Below are positions 47,284 through 59,110 of a stretch of 64,000 bases of DNA, in pieces (within the stretch, counting starts at the first letter, position 1; each line of letters begins with the position of its first letter). The DNA comes from Bisporella sp. PMI_857 (Eukaryota; Ascomycota; Leotiomycetes; Helotiales; Helotiaceae): positions 496,001 to 560,000 of the forward strand of contig JAJSPD010000016.1 in the NCBI GenBank assembly GCA_021307315.1, read 5' to 3'. The notes under the pieces were generated by a model. It did not search any database. It saw only the letters and a program-made list of their open reading frames with translations, and had not been told where the DNA came from. A program made the position numbers and the translations under genes.

Positions 47284-48279
47284 ATGTTGGCTCCTTCAAA
47301 AAGGGGGCAATAGCCGTCGCCGCCATCTCAGCTTTGCCGTCATTCTTCTGACTTCCTTTTGGTGGTACACGACCAGCGACCATGGGACCATCTCGAACCT
47401 GCTCACCACCCTGCGTAATGCGACTAAAACCCACGGCTCGACTCCAGCAGCCGCTGGTACATTCGCAATTACCTCCAAGGTAGCCGCAATCGTCGAGACT
47501 CGTCCGTTGCGCGACTTGATCCCATTGATAACGCATTTCGCGGCCGTCTTGGGACCTTCATGGCCCGTCCTCTTCTTCACACGGGCCTCCACAGTACAGG
47601 CGCTTGCGGCATTCGGGCACGGCTCGCAACCCTTTAAGCGCATGGTCCAGTCCGGCCAGGTCCAGATCATTGAGCTCCCGTCCCACGTAACACTTGAAAC
47701 ATATGAAGGCGTCAGCGGCTTTCTTGCCTCGCATTGGTTTTGGGACTCGTTATCGCCTGCGGAACACCTACTCCTCTTCCAGACCGATAGCATCATCTGT
47801 GCCAACAGCGGGCGACGCGTCGAAGATTTCTTCCAGTACGATTTCGTTGGCGCAGCGCACCCCTTCTACCCAGGAGCCATGAATGGCGGCTCTCTCTGCG
47901 GAACATTTTGCTCTCAAAAGAAGTCATAAACAAATTTAACATCGCGGACGACGTTGGCAAAGGCACGGACTTGGGCCTGTTGGAAGACGTCTGGTTCTGG
48001 GATAGGATGAAGGGCTTCAACGCGCGGTTTCCGACAGCGGAGAAGGCGGGCGAGTTTGCGGTGGATTTTATCTGGGCGGAGCTTCCGCTTGGGTATCATG
48101 GCGTTAATAAGACGTATGTTGACAGAATGGGTGAGGTGCTGAAATGGTGTCCTGAGGCAGGGTTGGCGAGCGCGAGTAGTGAGTTGTTGGTGCTGACTGA
48201 GGATGAGCAAGCTGGGTGGGCCGTGATCGAGGATGGAGAGACTGAGGGTGGGAAATTCTTGGAGTTTGGCACGGGTTAA
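47284..48279 (+). pseudogene. glycosyltransferase-like (DUF5672-type) gene with two frameshifts
   Basis: The ATG at 47284 starts MLAPSKRG, but the frame stops within ten codons at a TAG. One base fewer in the following A5G5 run would lead into SRRRHLSFAVILLTSFWWYTT, a type II membrane anchor. The body then reads well to about 47890 (PVLFFTRAST, HLLLFQTDSIICANSG, FFQYDFVGAAHPFYPGAMNGG), which resembles the DUF5672 glycosyltransferase-like family. There a second frame change follows; the next frame gives LSLRN-type sequence and WFWDRMKGFNARFPT to a stop at 48279. The two changes cancel, so the ATG frame and the last frame agree. This is either a recent pseudogene or two homopolymer/dinucleotide assembly errors. 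Confidence 0.7.
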
Positions 48280-49336
48280 AGGAAGATATTCGAGCGTCTG
48301 CGATATGTCAACAAATTTCTGAGGGTTGCGTCGGAAATACGTAGCTCTTGAAACCCAGAAAAGCTGCTCAAGTAGCTAAGCTGGATATAAAGCTCCAGAA
48401 CAATATACACTCGAGCGCTGCGGCAGGTAGATGAGATGGAGCTGAAGCTTCATCTATCGCTTGCAACTGCGGAGTATGGGGCCGTGGAAGAGCACAGCGG
48501 CAAAGGGCAGCTCGGGAGAAAATCAGGTCGTAAATTTCATATCAGAGCGTAACGCCTTTCATCGAGGTTAATTGTAAAGGAAGTCAACATCATAAACTAA
48601 GACCGGTAGTCATGGAATATGAGTATCTCATGGCTGAGATTGTGATCAGAGTTGGGCTTAATATGTCTCTTACGGTAATGGGGCGAACTAGAAATGAGCC
48701 ATACGCTCGAGAGAGTGTAGGAAAATGGCGTGGGATATAATAGCAGTCATATAATCCTCATATTTGAAAAGTGCATATACCTCGGGCTCGAGAATACCCA
48801 CAACTTTAATAATTGTATGATTGAACCTGTTTTAAGTACAAGTCGCATGATTGCAAGGTTTCTGGCTGGTCGAGGCACTTTTACAGCCGCTTGAGCAGAT
48901 CACTTCTCGGTTGCAATAGCTTCAAGAACGCAAAATGGTAATGGAATTAGAAAGATTGAGAACTTGCCCATCATTTTAACAAAAAACAATCCTAGTAGCC
49001 ACCTAACAACGACGAGGTGTCAAGTGGCCTTTGACATTGCACTCTTGTGCGCAGATATCATGACTGCTCTGTCTGCTCCTAGCCAGACACCGTCCCCTCC
49101 GCCACTATTTCCTCGTGGATATTAGTGTGCATGGAAGACTGGTTTATTGTCAATGAGCATCTGAGCCCGGGGACTTTGGGGTATTACCACTAAAGCTTTA
49201 CAGCTCGTTTATCCAGTCATGGAGACAAATGTGCCAGTGAACGAAAAGCACTCCAGCGGTACCAGGAGCCAATGTCAAGAACCTATTGCCCGCGCTGAAG
49301 GGTTTTCGAATGTCTCAAAAGATCCTTTCCTTGGCC
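48280..49336. other. intergenic
   Basis: About 1.06 kb between the glycosyltransferase-like gene and RIB7 (convergent). No gene, RNA or repeat recognised. Confidence 0.5.
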
Positions 49337-50229
49337 TCAAGATCTAGTCACCAATCGCCCCGCCATAACAACATCCTCGCCCACTGGCAACCACCTCGCA
49401 TCACTCAACCTCGCCGCATTTCCCTCTCCCGTCCTCTTCGGCAAAACCACCACTCCCCCCTCCCCAAGATACGTCGGCGCGATCGTAATAATCACACTGC
49501 TCACAAACCGCTGATTCCTCTCCTCCAACAGGCCATTAATAACCGACGCTCCCCCTTCAACCATCACGCTCCGTACTCCACACTCAGCCAACACCCCCAA
49601 GATCTCCTTCCAATCCTTCCGCCTCTCCAGCCGCAGAACCCGACCTCCCACCGCCTCTACGGCTTCCACTCCTGCATCTACATCCCCGCCGCCCGCACCC
49701 GCGCCCGCGCCAACAACCCACCAAGGCGCGCGTCCCAACCCCTGCCTCGCCAACGTAAAAACCCTCAACCCCTCCCTGGGCCTCCAGAGCCCTTGGAAAT
49801 CCAGCACGACAGGGATCGGCTGGTTCTCCAGCCCCTCGCCGACCACGCTCTCGAACCGCGAGTTCAGGCCCGGGTCGTCGGCTAAGGCGGTCCCCGCGCC
49901 GACGAGGATGGCATCGTGCCGCGTGCGCAGGAAGTGCGTCATGCCTTTGGTTTCCGGGCCGCTGAGCAGGGTTTGCATGCCTGGTGCGAGCGAGAGCTGG
50001 CTGTCGAGGGATTGGGCGTAGGTCAGTGTTAGGTGGGGGAAGAGGAGGGGCTCGCGGGTGGGTTTTGATAGCGGGGAGGAGGGGGTGATGTGCCGAGGAA
50101 GAGGGTCCGGAGGGGCGGGAGATACGGTGTTAGGAGGGAGGTATTGAGAGGTGTGGTGAGTGGGATAGGAGGAGCGGAAGAGGAGAGTGGAGAGATGTAT
50201 GGACGAATCGGGGGGCTTTGTAGTGGCAT
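49337..50229 (-). CDS. RIB7: riboflavin biosynthesis reductase, apparent frameshift near 50,060-50,095
   Basis: Minus-strand gene for 2,5-diamino-6-ribosylamino-pyrimidinone 5'-phosphate reductase (RibD C-terminal family), an NADPH enzyme of riboflavin synthesis. The ATG at 50229 (MPLQSPPIRPYIS) leads to SLLTPYLPPLRTLFLG, then the frame must slip by one base within a C-rich run (CACCCCCTCCTCCCC) to continue as LTLTYAQSLDSQLSLAPG. The conserved core follows: LSGPETKGMTHFLRTRHDAI, GTALADDPGLNSRF, then GVRSVMVEGGASVINGLL and TYLGEGG. The downstream frame has no ATG of its own upstream of the core. No intron can rescue it without deleting the core. Because the pathway is normally needed, a homopolymer error is the likelier explanation than decay. 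GC content is higher than in neighbours. Confidence 0.8.
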
Positions 50230-50845
50230 GTTGAGAACTAGAAGGTAGCTAGCTGCTTGATGCGTGATGTGATGTTGTGTGGAGATGGACGAAATGGAGA
50301 TGGACGAAGTCGTGATGGAACGGTACGAGGCTGGAAAGCAGCCTTGCTTACATAAATATGGGGAATCTTAATGTTGGTAATCTGCTTATGTTAATAGGAA
50401 AGAAGCTCAGTTTTTTCAAAAGATAATATTTTCGACACGGGAGATGAGAATGAAATGCTATTCTGCTTTGAGATCCTGCATGAGCGTCTAAGGATCCATA
50501 GGTTGGGTGCCCAAGCTGAGATGTTAAGCGAGATGGAATAGGGGCCAGGATTCTAAGCGAAGTCATTTTCCTAAGGAATATGCCTAAGGGGTGAATGATT
50601 GGCAAGATCTGTTTTTGAGTTTAACACGCATATACTTTAATATAATATTGAAATGATCTTGCAGAAAGATTCCGAGTGACGGAACTTGTAGATGCAGCTG
50701 GAAGGGCGGCGTAATCTTTTATTTCTAAGGTTTGAACTATGTACAAGTGAAATGATATCTATATTAACAAAATATGGCCCCTGAAGTATAACATGGATTT
50801 TCGATCCCATTCAAATCATTAGTACAACAAATCTTTAGAAGTAGC
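50230..50845. other. intergenic
   Basis: RIB7 promoter and 3' end of the membrane-protein gene. No feature recognised. Confidence 0.5.
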
Positions 50846-52689
50846 TCAAATACTTGAGCATGTGTCCAACCAACTGTCTCTTAACACATCTTCGCCTACA
50901 CTATCACCTGTATGATAGAGTTCGGGCTCGATGAAGTCCCAGTAACCATCTGGACTTGGACATGGATAGAGTGTGAACTCTTGATCTAGCTGTCGCTCCT
51001 CAGAGTTTCCCTCTGACTGTTCTCTCGTTATTGATTGCTCGATCTTTGTAACTCGCTTCGTGTCAACCTGCTCCATGTTGGATGTGCTCGGCAATCCTAG
51101 ACTATCCGGAAACGGTATATAGAACGCCCTTGCTTGTTCGTACGTGATTCTTTCAGGAGAGCTCGATATCGCGAATGCTGCTTGTGTGTTTTTTCTGACT
51201 GGTAGTTTTAGTGGTGCAACGCCGTATTTGCTTTGACGCGTAGGATAAGGTGCAGTCAAGCTTTTGGTAGGGGTATTTATCTCATGCTCAAAATGAGACC
51301 AATCTGTGGGATGGGAAAAGGACTGTTGTGGTTGTTGTTGAAGAGACTCAGGAGATACGGGAGATACAGGAGATACGTCTGGTCTATTGGAGAAATATTC
51401 TTCTTCTGGACTGTATGGATACTTCTTAAGACTCTCCAAAAGCCCAAGGTGAGATGCTGAAGGCGCGGCTTCAGCCTGTAACGAGCTTTGGAAACTATCA
51501 ATGCGCTCTGGAGACGAGCAAATTCTAGAAACCTCGCCACTTGGGCTCATAAAATTGGTAGCTTGGCGTGTCAACCATTGATTTGAGGTTCGCCGAAATG
51601 GTGTTCGATTCGATCCTTGATTGTAGTAGTCGCGAAGGGGCAAGGACTTCGCAGAGGCGATATTTCCAACTGGGTTCTCCGCAGGGTCGTGATAGATCAA
51701 AGTTGTAGAGCCTGAGGCACCACCTGACTCGTTCATATCATCTTGGCTACCGTGATCTCGGTGTTTCCATTGGTAAAGCTTGAGAAATTAGTTGGTGTAG
51801 TTCAAAATGAATGTAACGGACAGCCGTGCAGTGAGTATGGCATTTTTCAAAAGAGAAAGGAGGACTGAGAGCTTACTGTTTTAATTCCAAATACAAGAGT
51901 AGCAATTAGGCCTAAACCTCCAGTAATAGAGCCGATGATAGTGCCTATCTGGGCTGCTTTATTCAAGCCAGCATCACTATCTCCTGATTTAAGCCCTAAT
52001 AGAGGCTGTGGAGTCGATTCAGTCGCTGGCGAGCTCATTGTAGGTGTAGGATGCACTAAGTAAGAACTAGTTTGATTCTCAGCATTCGTTCCAGCACCTG
52101 CCGTGAAATTACCGGTCCTATAACCATCTATAGGGTAGGCATAAGCTTGAGAACCTGAAGTGGTCGCCACCCATGTAGTTGGCCCGACAAGACTCGAGCT
52201 GTCGTATGCAGTAATATTGAGAGTTGCCCCCATTTTGATATTGGTGTAACAGGTTCCACCCGCACCTGGACGTGTAAGCGGAGCATCTCTGTTTTGAGCG
52301 AGGCCATAGCCACTATCCGCAGGTTAACGACGATCTAATATTCTTGGGGAGAAGCCTGACCTTGGACAGCAAGCAAAATATCCCGAGGCTCCAGTAAGCA
52401 CATTGTTGTACTTTTCTGGGCATATGAAAGGTGCAAACGCCGGAAATAATACACTTCCCTGATCATCCAAAAGTATGTTATCCAGCAACTCTTTGGGATA
52501 GCAAGCCGTCATGGTGATATTCTCTACTGGTACAGGTGAATTTAGCCAAAGCTCAAACTTTTGGTTTTCAAGCATTGTCAGACGATGTTCTGTACATTGT
52601 GGCGGGGGGGTGAAGGTTGTGGTTATTGCTAAAGGGGTGGCTTGCGTTGCTATGCCGGTATAAGCTGTCACTGTGGGAAGGGTGGACAT
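50846..52689 (-). CDS. uncharacterised single-pass membrane protein with Cys-rich ectodomain
   Basis: Exons 52689-52361, 52312-51877, 51778-50846; 565 residues. The 48-bp first intron (GTCAGG donor, TTAAC branch, ATAG acceptor) removes an in-frame TAA and restores FACCPSGYGLAQNRDAPLTR. The ectodomain has paired cysteines (QCTEHRL, TACYPKELL, FICPEKY, ACCPSGYG, GGTCYTN). A Ser/Thr-rich stalk is followed by one membrane segment (AQIGTIIGSITGGLGLIATL, about residues 232-252). A long cytoplasmic tail is rich in Ser/Pro, with a PVSPVSPES repeat. This arrangement recurs in uncharacterised filamentous-fungal surface proteins. No named domain, no clear N-terminal signal peptide. Function unknown. Confidence 0.75.
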
Positions 52690-54407
52690 GATCGCTAATC
52701 AGTCCAGCTGAGCGGGAATGCCAGGTTTGACAAGAAAGAACTCTGAAAATTGGGACAATAACCAACTTTCAATATCTTTGTGCTGTTACTCTTCAATGAC
52801 AGCTAGCCAGCATGTGACTCAGTACCTCGATAAGAAGCTGCACACCCGAGGCTTGCAGATATATTGATACTAGAATCCATGCATAAACAAACCAGACAGG
52901 GAGAAGTCTGAGGAATGGCCCCCGTCTACGAATAATCTATAGCCCTATGACTTCTATAGCAGTGTCTAGAAGATCCTTGCAGGAGCTTCAACGAGGCTGA
53001 AGTAGCATCAACTCCATATAGGAAAGGAAAAGATGAAATTTTAGAAGCTAGTCCAATCGGGTTCGAATGCATATGCACACTATGGGTAGCGACCGAGCTC
53101 GATGGAGGTGCAGAAAGGTCTGCGGGTGTTTCAGTTACATAGCGTCCTGCATGACAATTTCGGCCCCATATTATGAAAGATCTTTGAGAGTGGGGTCCTC
53201 ACGCTAGACAATAGAATTCGATTTAGGATACGAGTACAACCCTACAACAGTACAGTATTGATTGAGGAGTCTCTTTCCGAATCTCCTGTAAGAATGCGGC
53301 TCACCTGCATCGACTCATATTGACGGTGAGAAGGATGGCGTTGAGTGGACGCAGAGACCACAGTTATCCATCAAATAATGAAAGATTCTTTATCCACAGC
53401 ATTTTCTGTGTATTCATACTCGTTTTGGGCGAGCGATATAACGGCATCTTGTCAAATGAGCGTGCAAATAATCCCCATTTCCAGGTGCATATCTGCTGCA
53501 GAGAAATTTGTCTTTTCTGACAGATTTCAAGTGGTTCCATAGGTGAGTGGTCCTTTAGGAAATCCACAAACGTAACTAAGACAAGAGAGCAGCGCTTGCT
53601 AGCAATCCGATCATGGCCTTCTCTAATGCCTCTGAATGCGGACGAGGTATTTCCTGCGCGCATCCTGCTGGTACACATGGTGGCCGCAGCATCCATCATT
53701 CAATTTGAACAAAAGCCAGACAGTCAGGCACGGACAGTATTTGGGGTCGATGGAAGCATAACAATACAGCAGGATGAGGATTTCTCTATGAAGGATCAGG
53801 AAGGAGCCAACTAGGTCTATTCCTTTACACCTTGTACTCCAATACATCCCACTAGAGAGCACAGAAAATATGAGAAGATCTGATGATAGGCTTTGAGGGT
53901 TGTGAAATGTACCCTCTGATTTGGTAAAGATATATAGAAGAGATTCACGAGTTAAAATAAATGGGAGGTTTGTAGAGTGATGCCAAGATATAATATAAGC
54001 GAGCTGTTCAACCTCGGCCTCAACTCTCAAAGGCAACCTGTATCCTCCATCAACTGTTGGAAGAATGCTGCGCTAGACGTGCACGAGGTGACAACAGATG
54101 TACTCCTTTAAAGAGAACGTATCTGGAACAAGAACACATATCTGGGATTATATATGTTGCAATTGAAGAGACAAAGAAACTGTCAATTGCTGCACCGAGG
54201 CCGCTCGGCATGAAGCACATGGCTGTGCCTGACAATCGTCACCCCCGCAGATATACATTTATCTCCCCATATTTGTGCCGACTCTTTCTTACTGACTCTT
54301 CTGCTTTTAGCTTTTAGCCGACTGAATAATTAGCATTACTATTCTCTGTATCTGTACTCTTGATGTAATACTTTTTCTGAAAATTCTGTATCGTCATCTT
54401 CCTTATC
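52690..54407. other. long intergenic region
   Basis: About 1.7 kb between divergent genes. Open frames on both strands are short and lack family resemblance. No RNA gene or transposon recognised. Confidence 0.45.
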
Positions 54408-56182
54408 ATGTCACAAGTTCCAGTTCCGTTCTCAGAACCACCATGGCTCATGGGACTCCCGTCGCCGTATTATACCGATTCACATAAGAAATGGCAAAAG
54501 ACATGTCGAGCGCTTGTGGACGAGCTGTTAATGCAAGAGGGCGGGGAATGGGAAAAGGCCGGCGATGTCCCACGTATGAATACTCATCCTCCCTTTCAGA
54601 AAGTAGTGCCTCTTCATGGATTTATGATCTCTAACGGATTTACCAGCGGAACTCTACCAGAAATTCGTCGATGCCAATTTTCTGATCCCCAATCTGTCCG
54701 CTCCATTACCCGTGAAATGGCTCCACAAATTAGGGATCAAAACCCTTCCAGGCGGTCTTCCTGTCGAGGAATTCGACTACCTCCATACGCTGATCTATGT
54801 TGACGAGATGGCGCGGACTGGATCCCTTGGACCCTCTGGTGCAATTACCACGGGTATAGCATTCGGTCTGCCACCTATTCTGAAATTTGGCAGCCCAGAA
54901 CTGCAGGATAGATTCGTACCGGATCTGATCACGGGACGGAAGAGAATCTGTATTGCTATCACGGAGCCAGAGGCTGGCAGTGATGTTTCCAATATCAGCA
55001 CGACAGCCACCAGGAGTGAGTGTGGGAAATACTTTATTGTCAGTGGGACGAAGAAATGGTGTGTTTTGATCCTTCCTTTTGCAAGGCAACTCTCCATGCC
55101 CCTCCAGAACTAGTAGGGGAAAAAAAAGAGAAATTAACATAAGAAGGATAACGAACGGCCTCTGGAGCGACTACGCCTCCATGGCCGTCCGCACCGGCGG
55201 TCCTGGCCCAGGCGGTCTTTCAATGCTTGTGGTTCCTCTTCTAAACACTGAAGGCGTCTCCATGAGGCGTATAAAAGTCGGCGGACAGACATCAGCCGGA
55301 ACAACTTTCATCGAACTCGACGACGTCAAGGTGCCGGTCGAAAATCTCATTGGTGTGGAGGGTCAAGGTACGTTCACGAGCTTTTTCCTATTCTCTGAAA
55401 TTTTATCCTGCAGCGTACCAAGTCAATAACACCAAAGTGCATGGCTGCTTCAATCTCCTGATCAGGAACCCCATATCAAGCTTGACCACATGATACTGAC
55501 AAAACACCAGGGATGAAATACGTGATGCAAAACTTCAACCACGAACGCCTCACCATCTCCATCAGCGTAAACCGCGTCTCGCGCGTGGCCATCTCGTCCG
55601 CGTTCGAGTACTGCCTGAAAAGGGAGGCGTTCGGCAAGACGCTGATCGAGCAGCCCGTGGTGCGGCACCGGCTGGCGAAATGCGGCGCGGACCTCGAAGC
55701 GCACTGGGCCTGGATCGAGTCCTTCACCTACATGCTCACCAAGCTCAGCGAGGCAGAGGCGAACGCCGAGCTGGGCGGCCTGACCGCGCTGGCAAAAGCG
55801 CAGGCCGGCCGCGTGGTCGAGGTGTGCGCCTCCACCGCCGTGCTGCTCTTCGGCGGAAACGGGTATACGCGCAGCGGGCAGGGAGAGATCGTCGAGAGTA
55901 CGTGTTTTTCCTTCTCCTTTCATTGCTCGTGCCTCCTTTGAACTGCCCATACGCTGTTGCGTGAATGGTATAGAGAGAGAGAGAGAGAGAGAAGTATGCA
56001 AGATGAGCCAAGCTGACAGCACCGTAGAAATATACCGCGAGGTCCCCGGCGCGCGGATACCAGGCGGCTCGGAGGACGTGATGCTTGATCTGGCGATTCG
56101 GCAGCTGGTCAAGAACTTCCAGCGGAAAACGAGGGAGCTGGACGCGCAGCTTGAACGGCCTAAGGGGTCGTCTAAGCTCTAG
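54408..56182 (+). CDS. acyl-CoA dehydrogenase family flavoprotein
   Basis: Exons 54408-54573, 54647-55058, 55147-55367, 55511-55897, 56028-56182; 446 residues. FAD-binding and substrate core motifs are clear: AITEPEAGSDVSNI, YFIVSGTKKWITNGLWSDY (over intron 2), then NFNHERLTISIS, LFGGNGYTRSG, and the C-terminal RIPGGSEDVMLDLAIRQL. The enzyme oxidises an acyl-CoA at the alpha-beta bond and passes electrons to an ETF or oxygen. The closing RIPGGSEDVM...IRQ pattern is shared with a fungal branch that includes cluster-associated enzymes such as ApdG, so a specialised substrate is possible. No peroxisomal SKL is visible; the end is SSKL, which is a close match to a PTS1 tripeptide SKL, so peroxisomal import is likely. 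Intron 4 contains an (AG)n microsatellite. Confidence 0.92.
55972..55992 (+). repeat. (AG)n microsatellite in intron 4 of the acyl-CoA dehydrogenase
   Basis: About ten AG dinucleotide units, inside the intron and about 35 bp before the acceptor. Confidence 0.85.
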
Positions 56183-56418
56183 ATGCGAGGCGTGCAAGGT
56201 TGAGAACAGGGTTAGATGGTTAGATGGTTGCGTGGGACTATTTGAAAGTAACTTCCCGCTTTTTGTATGCTGTCGGACTGGAGCTGAGATGTATCGCGGT
56301 TTTAGACACGGGGAGACGCATTACTTGATGCTTTGTTAACCAAAGAAACTTTCGAGAATGCAAACAACGCTTGATAGAAATCAGATGCTTCATTCAACTT
56401 TTGATATCTGACGTTTTG

Positions 56419-58224
56419 CTATTCAGCACACTCCTTGGTGACCCTCCACGCTGCTAATCCCCTTCGCCCAATCACTCTCCTAAGCGTTGGCCATACGCCA
56501 TCATCCCCAAAGTCCAGGTCATCCAAATTTAAATGTCTACTATACCTCCATACCTCTTCAAACTTCAATCCCCTTTCTCCGCTGATGTAGTCATCCAGAA
56601 ATGTTGCCGAGACGGGAGCAACTAAATACGTTCCTTCTTTCGCTTCTGTGATGTTTTCTGATGTGATGTGGCATGTCGCCATGACACCCAATTCTTTCAG
56701 CATCGCCACGCCAGGTTTGCCCATCGCGTCATGGGTGGTGAGAAACTCGTTCTTGCCATTGAGGAGCCATATAGGCGGACTGTATGTTTTCCACCAGATG
56801 GCATTTGTGGCATCCGGCTGGTGGCTCAGGAAGAGCTGTGTAGAAACCACGCCTCCCTGGTGGTACACGCCCATTAACAGTCCGAAGAAAAGGTTGAAAG
56901 CTACCCATACCCCGCCCCATATCCGCAAATGTAGTTTATTCTTCGGGAGCTTAACGGAGGTTAAAATCAAGGGTATGGCAGGGAGGAGGAATCGTGCTTC
57001 TTGGTGCTGGAAAATAGAGAGGACGAAGATGCCTGAAATGGCAGAATAAAGTCGTAGAGAGAGATGAGGTTGTACAAAGAGAAGGATGGCCGCGGGCCCA
57101 ATGAGCTGTGGAAGGTTAACTAGTACATGTTGATAGTAAGGATGCAAGCCGTGCTTTGCAAGATTGCTTGTCGCAAGATTGTATGTTAGGTTGTTGAGAG
57201 GCGTGATAACAGGGTGGCTGATCAGAGAGGTCCAAGTAATTGGCGATTTGGAGTAGAATGCTGTGTCTAGGCAAATTGCGATGCCGGTTGTGAGACACGC
57301 AGAGATGAGCAACGAAATAAGTGATAATGGCCTAGCAGATAGTCAGCAGAGATCTTGAAGCTGGTAATGATTCGTACTTCTTGATAAAATGGGGTATTAG
57401 ACGAAGACCAGGTATTATGAGGAAAGCTGGAAACGTGATGCGATTAAATATGCCAAAAATGACAACCAAGGCAAGTATCGAAGATGTTAAAGCAGAAGAG
57501 CGTTTACGCTGCTACTGTTAGCATTTTCCGGAGTGATAAGGTAGAAGCGCAAGTACCTTGGTTTCGACAATCCGTTGTATTAGTACGAGACTCCATGCGA
57601 CAGCCAGCGTTTCTATGGAATTGGAGAACGTGTGCATTTGGTATGTCCACGTCACATAGGAAGATGCAACCAGCATCACCGCAAGCTTCCGATGCCGTGG
57701 TGATTGGACCAGCTCGTGCAAAGCCCAATCCTCAAGCACGAAGCTGATGGCGAACATCAGCACTCGTAGAGTCCAGAATACCACTGCTGGCGGTATATCC
57801 CCATCATTTCCGTTTCCCGACCATATCCACTTGAGGACGAGCATTGGCAGACCGTAGACCGGCCATAATGGGAATACGCTTCGAATCGGATCGGCGGTGG
57901 TAAACTCCCAGGTCAATTTGACTGGATAGCTAAATATTTCACCTGAAAACGCGTAGCATGTCAGTGATTATGTTGTGCAGGCCAAGAGAATATGACGATG
58001 CCGTTGTTATCATTCCGCGACGTGGCATTTCGGGAATGCGCCGATCTGGAACAAAGTTGCAGAATTGAACGAAGGCGCTTCAAAACGATGCATAAAGAGT
58101 TGAGAAACATACCAGCAATTACTTCTGGGCCTTGAAAGTTCTCATCGGGATGCAGGTAGCTCGGGGATAAAGCAAAATACAATCGGACCAGCAGCAGAAA
58201 TAGGTATGTGCGCCGCCACATCAT
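56419..58224 (-). CDS. SMP3: GPI mannosyltransferase 4 (GT22 family)
   Basis: Exons 58224-58113, 57942-57557, 57508-57378, 57331-56419; 513 residues. The GT22 catalytic loop [18 protein letters not shown] (HPDE at 25-28) follows the first membrane segment. Further hallmarks are [25 protein letters not shown], and the late [15 protein letters not shown]. The enzyme adds the fourth, side-branching alpha-1,2-mannose to the GPI precursor in the ER membrane, which fungi need before GPI transfer to protein. Multiple membrane segments agree with a polytopic ER enzyme. Splice sites all restore conserved text. Of two adjacent ATGs the first (58224) is used. It is divergent from SKP1 across 1.4 kb. Confidence 0.92.
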
Positions 58225-58606
58225 GAGCTGGATCAGGGAGTGTGAGTCTCACATCTAGGAGATGGAATTCGCCTTTGCGATGGAAACACGACTACCAGCA
58301 TTGGAGTTTATTGTATGTGATGAAGAAAGAAATGGTGGGAGCTCAGGAGATGAGCAGTGGAAAACGCGTTATTGCCATTTTCCTTTTGGAGCTGCAAGGA
58401 TGAATGGCCGCCGAGCCCAGGATCGGTAATCCAGATTCAGGCCTACAGTATGATACGGTTTCATTTAGGGAGGCGAGATTTCGAAGCGGATTACATGAGC
58501 AGAGCATGAAGAGAGGATGCGATTCTACTGGAGTATCATGAAGGAGATTATGGAGGATAACAGGATTTGGAAACGAATTACATTTCAGAGGATTCAAAGG
58601 AAGAAT

Positions 58607-58618
58607 GGGGGGGGGGGG
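58607..58618. repeat. 12-base poly-G tract
   Basis: An uninterrupted run of G on the plus strand. Confidence 0.85.
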
Positions 58619-59090
58619 AATAATTACTGGGATTGATTCGTAGCTTCAGTACGTACTAGAGGAGGAAGCATTTTGCTGGATTCTGTTTGGCGCGGAGGGG
58701 GTAAGTGTTAGTGTTATTACGAGCCACAGCAGGTGGGTGGTGCATTGTAGAGGCGATGGCACCGCCACATCAATTATGTAATCATACCTGATTACCTCAT
58801 CATGCCATTCACTCCTCCTGCTGTTGTAGGTCTCCAGGCTATGATGAGACTTTGAGACTTTTTGATGGGGGGAGGGGGGTGATAGGCTTCCGTTGTACAA
58901 GACCGTGAATGCCTATTTAATTGGGGAAGCTCCAGGCTGGTACTAGATTACAGGGCGTGTTACTGTTACTGCTGGCTAACACTATAACCATGTTAAAATC
59001 ATCCCGCGTTTGTTGGCGTATCACATAGTTCATCTGAAGGGGGGAAACGGGGAGACGCAAGGCTGAAGGTCTGATGGATTTTTCAGTGCA

Positions 59091-59110
59091 CTGGCCTGGC
59101 CTGGCCTGGC
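59091..59110. repeat. (CTGGC)4 tandem repeat
   Basis: Four perfect CTGGC units followed by CTGATG. Confidence 0.85.

Noticed and set aside
49286..49885. 199-codon plus-strand frame opposite RIB7
   Set aside because: Pro/Arg/His-rich antisense shadow of a GC-rich coding region.
52324..52326. In-frame stop in the Cys-rich membrane protein, taken at first as a pseudogene
   Set aside because: A 48-bp GT-AG intron with a TTAAC branch covers it and restores the ACCPSGYGLA continuity.
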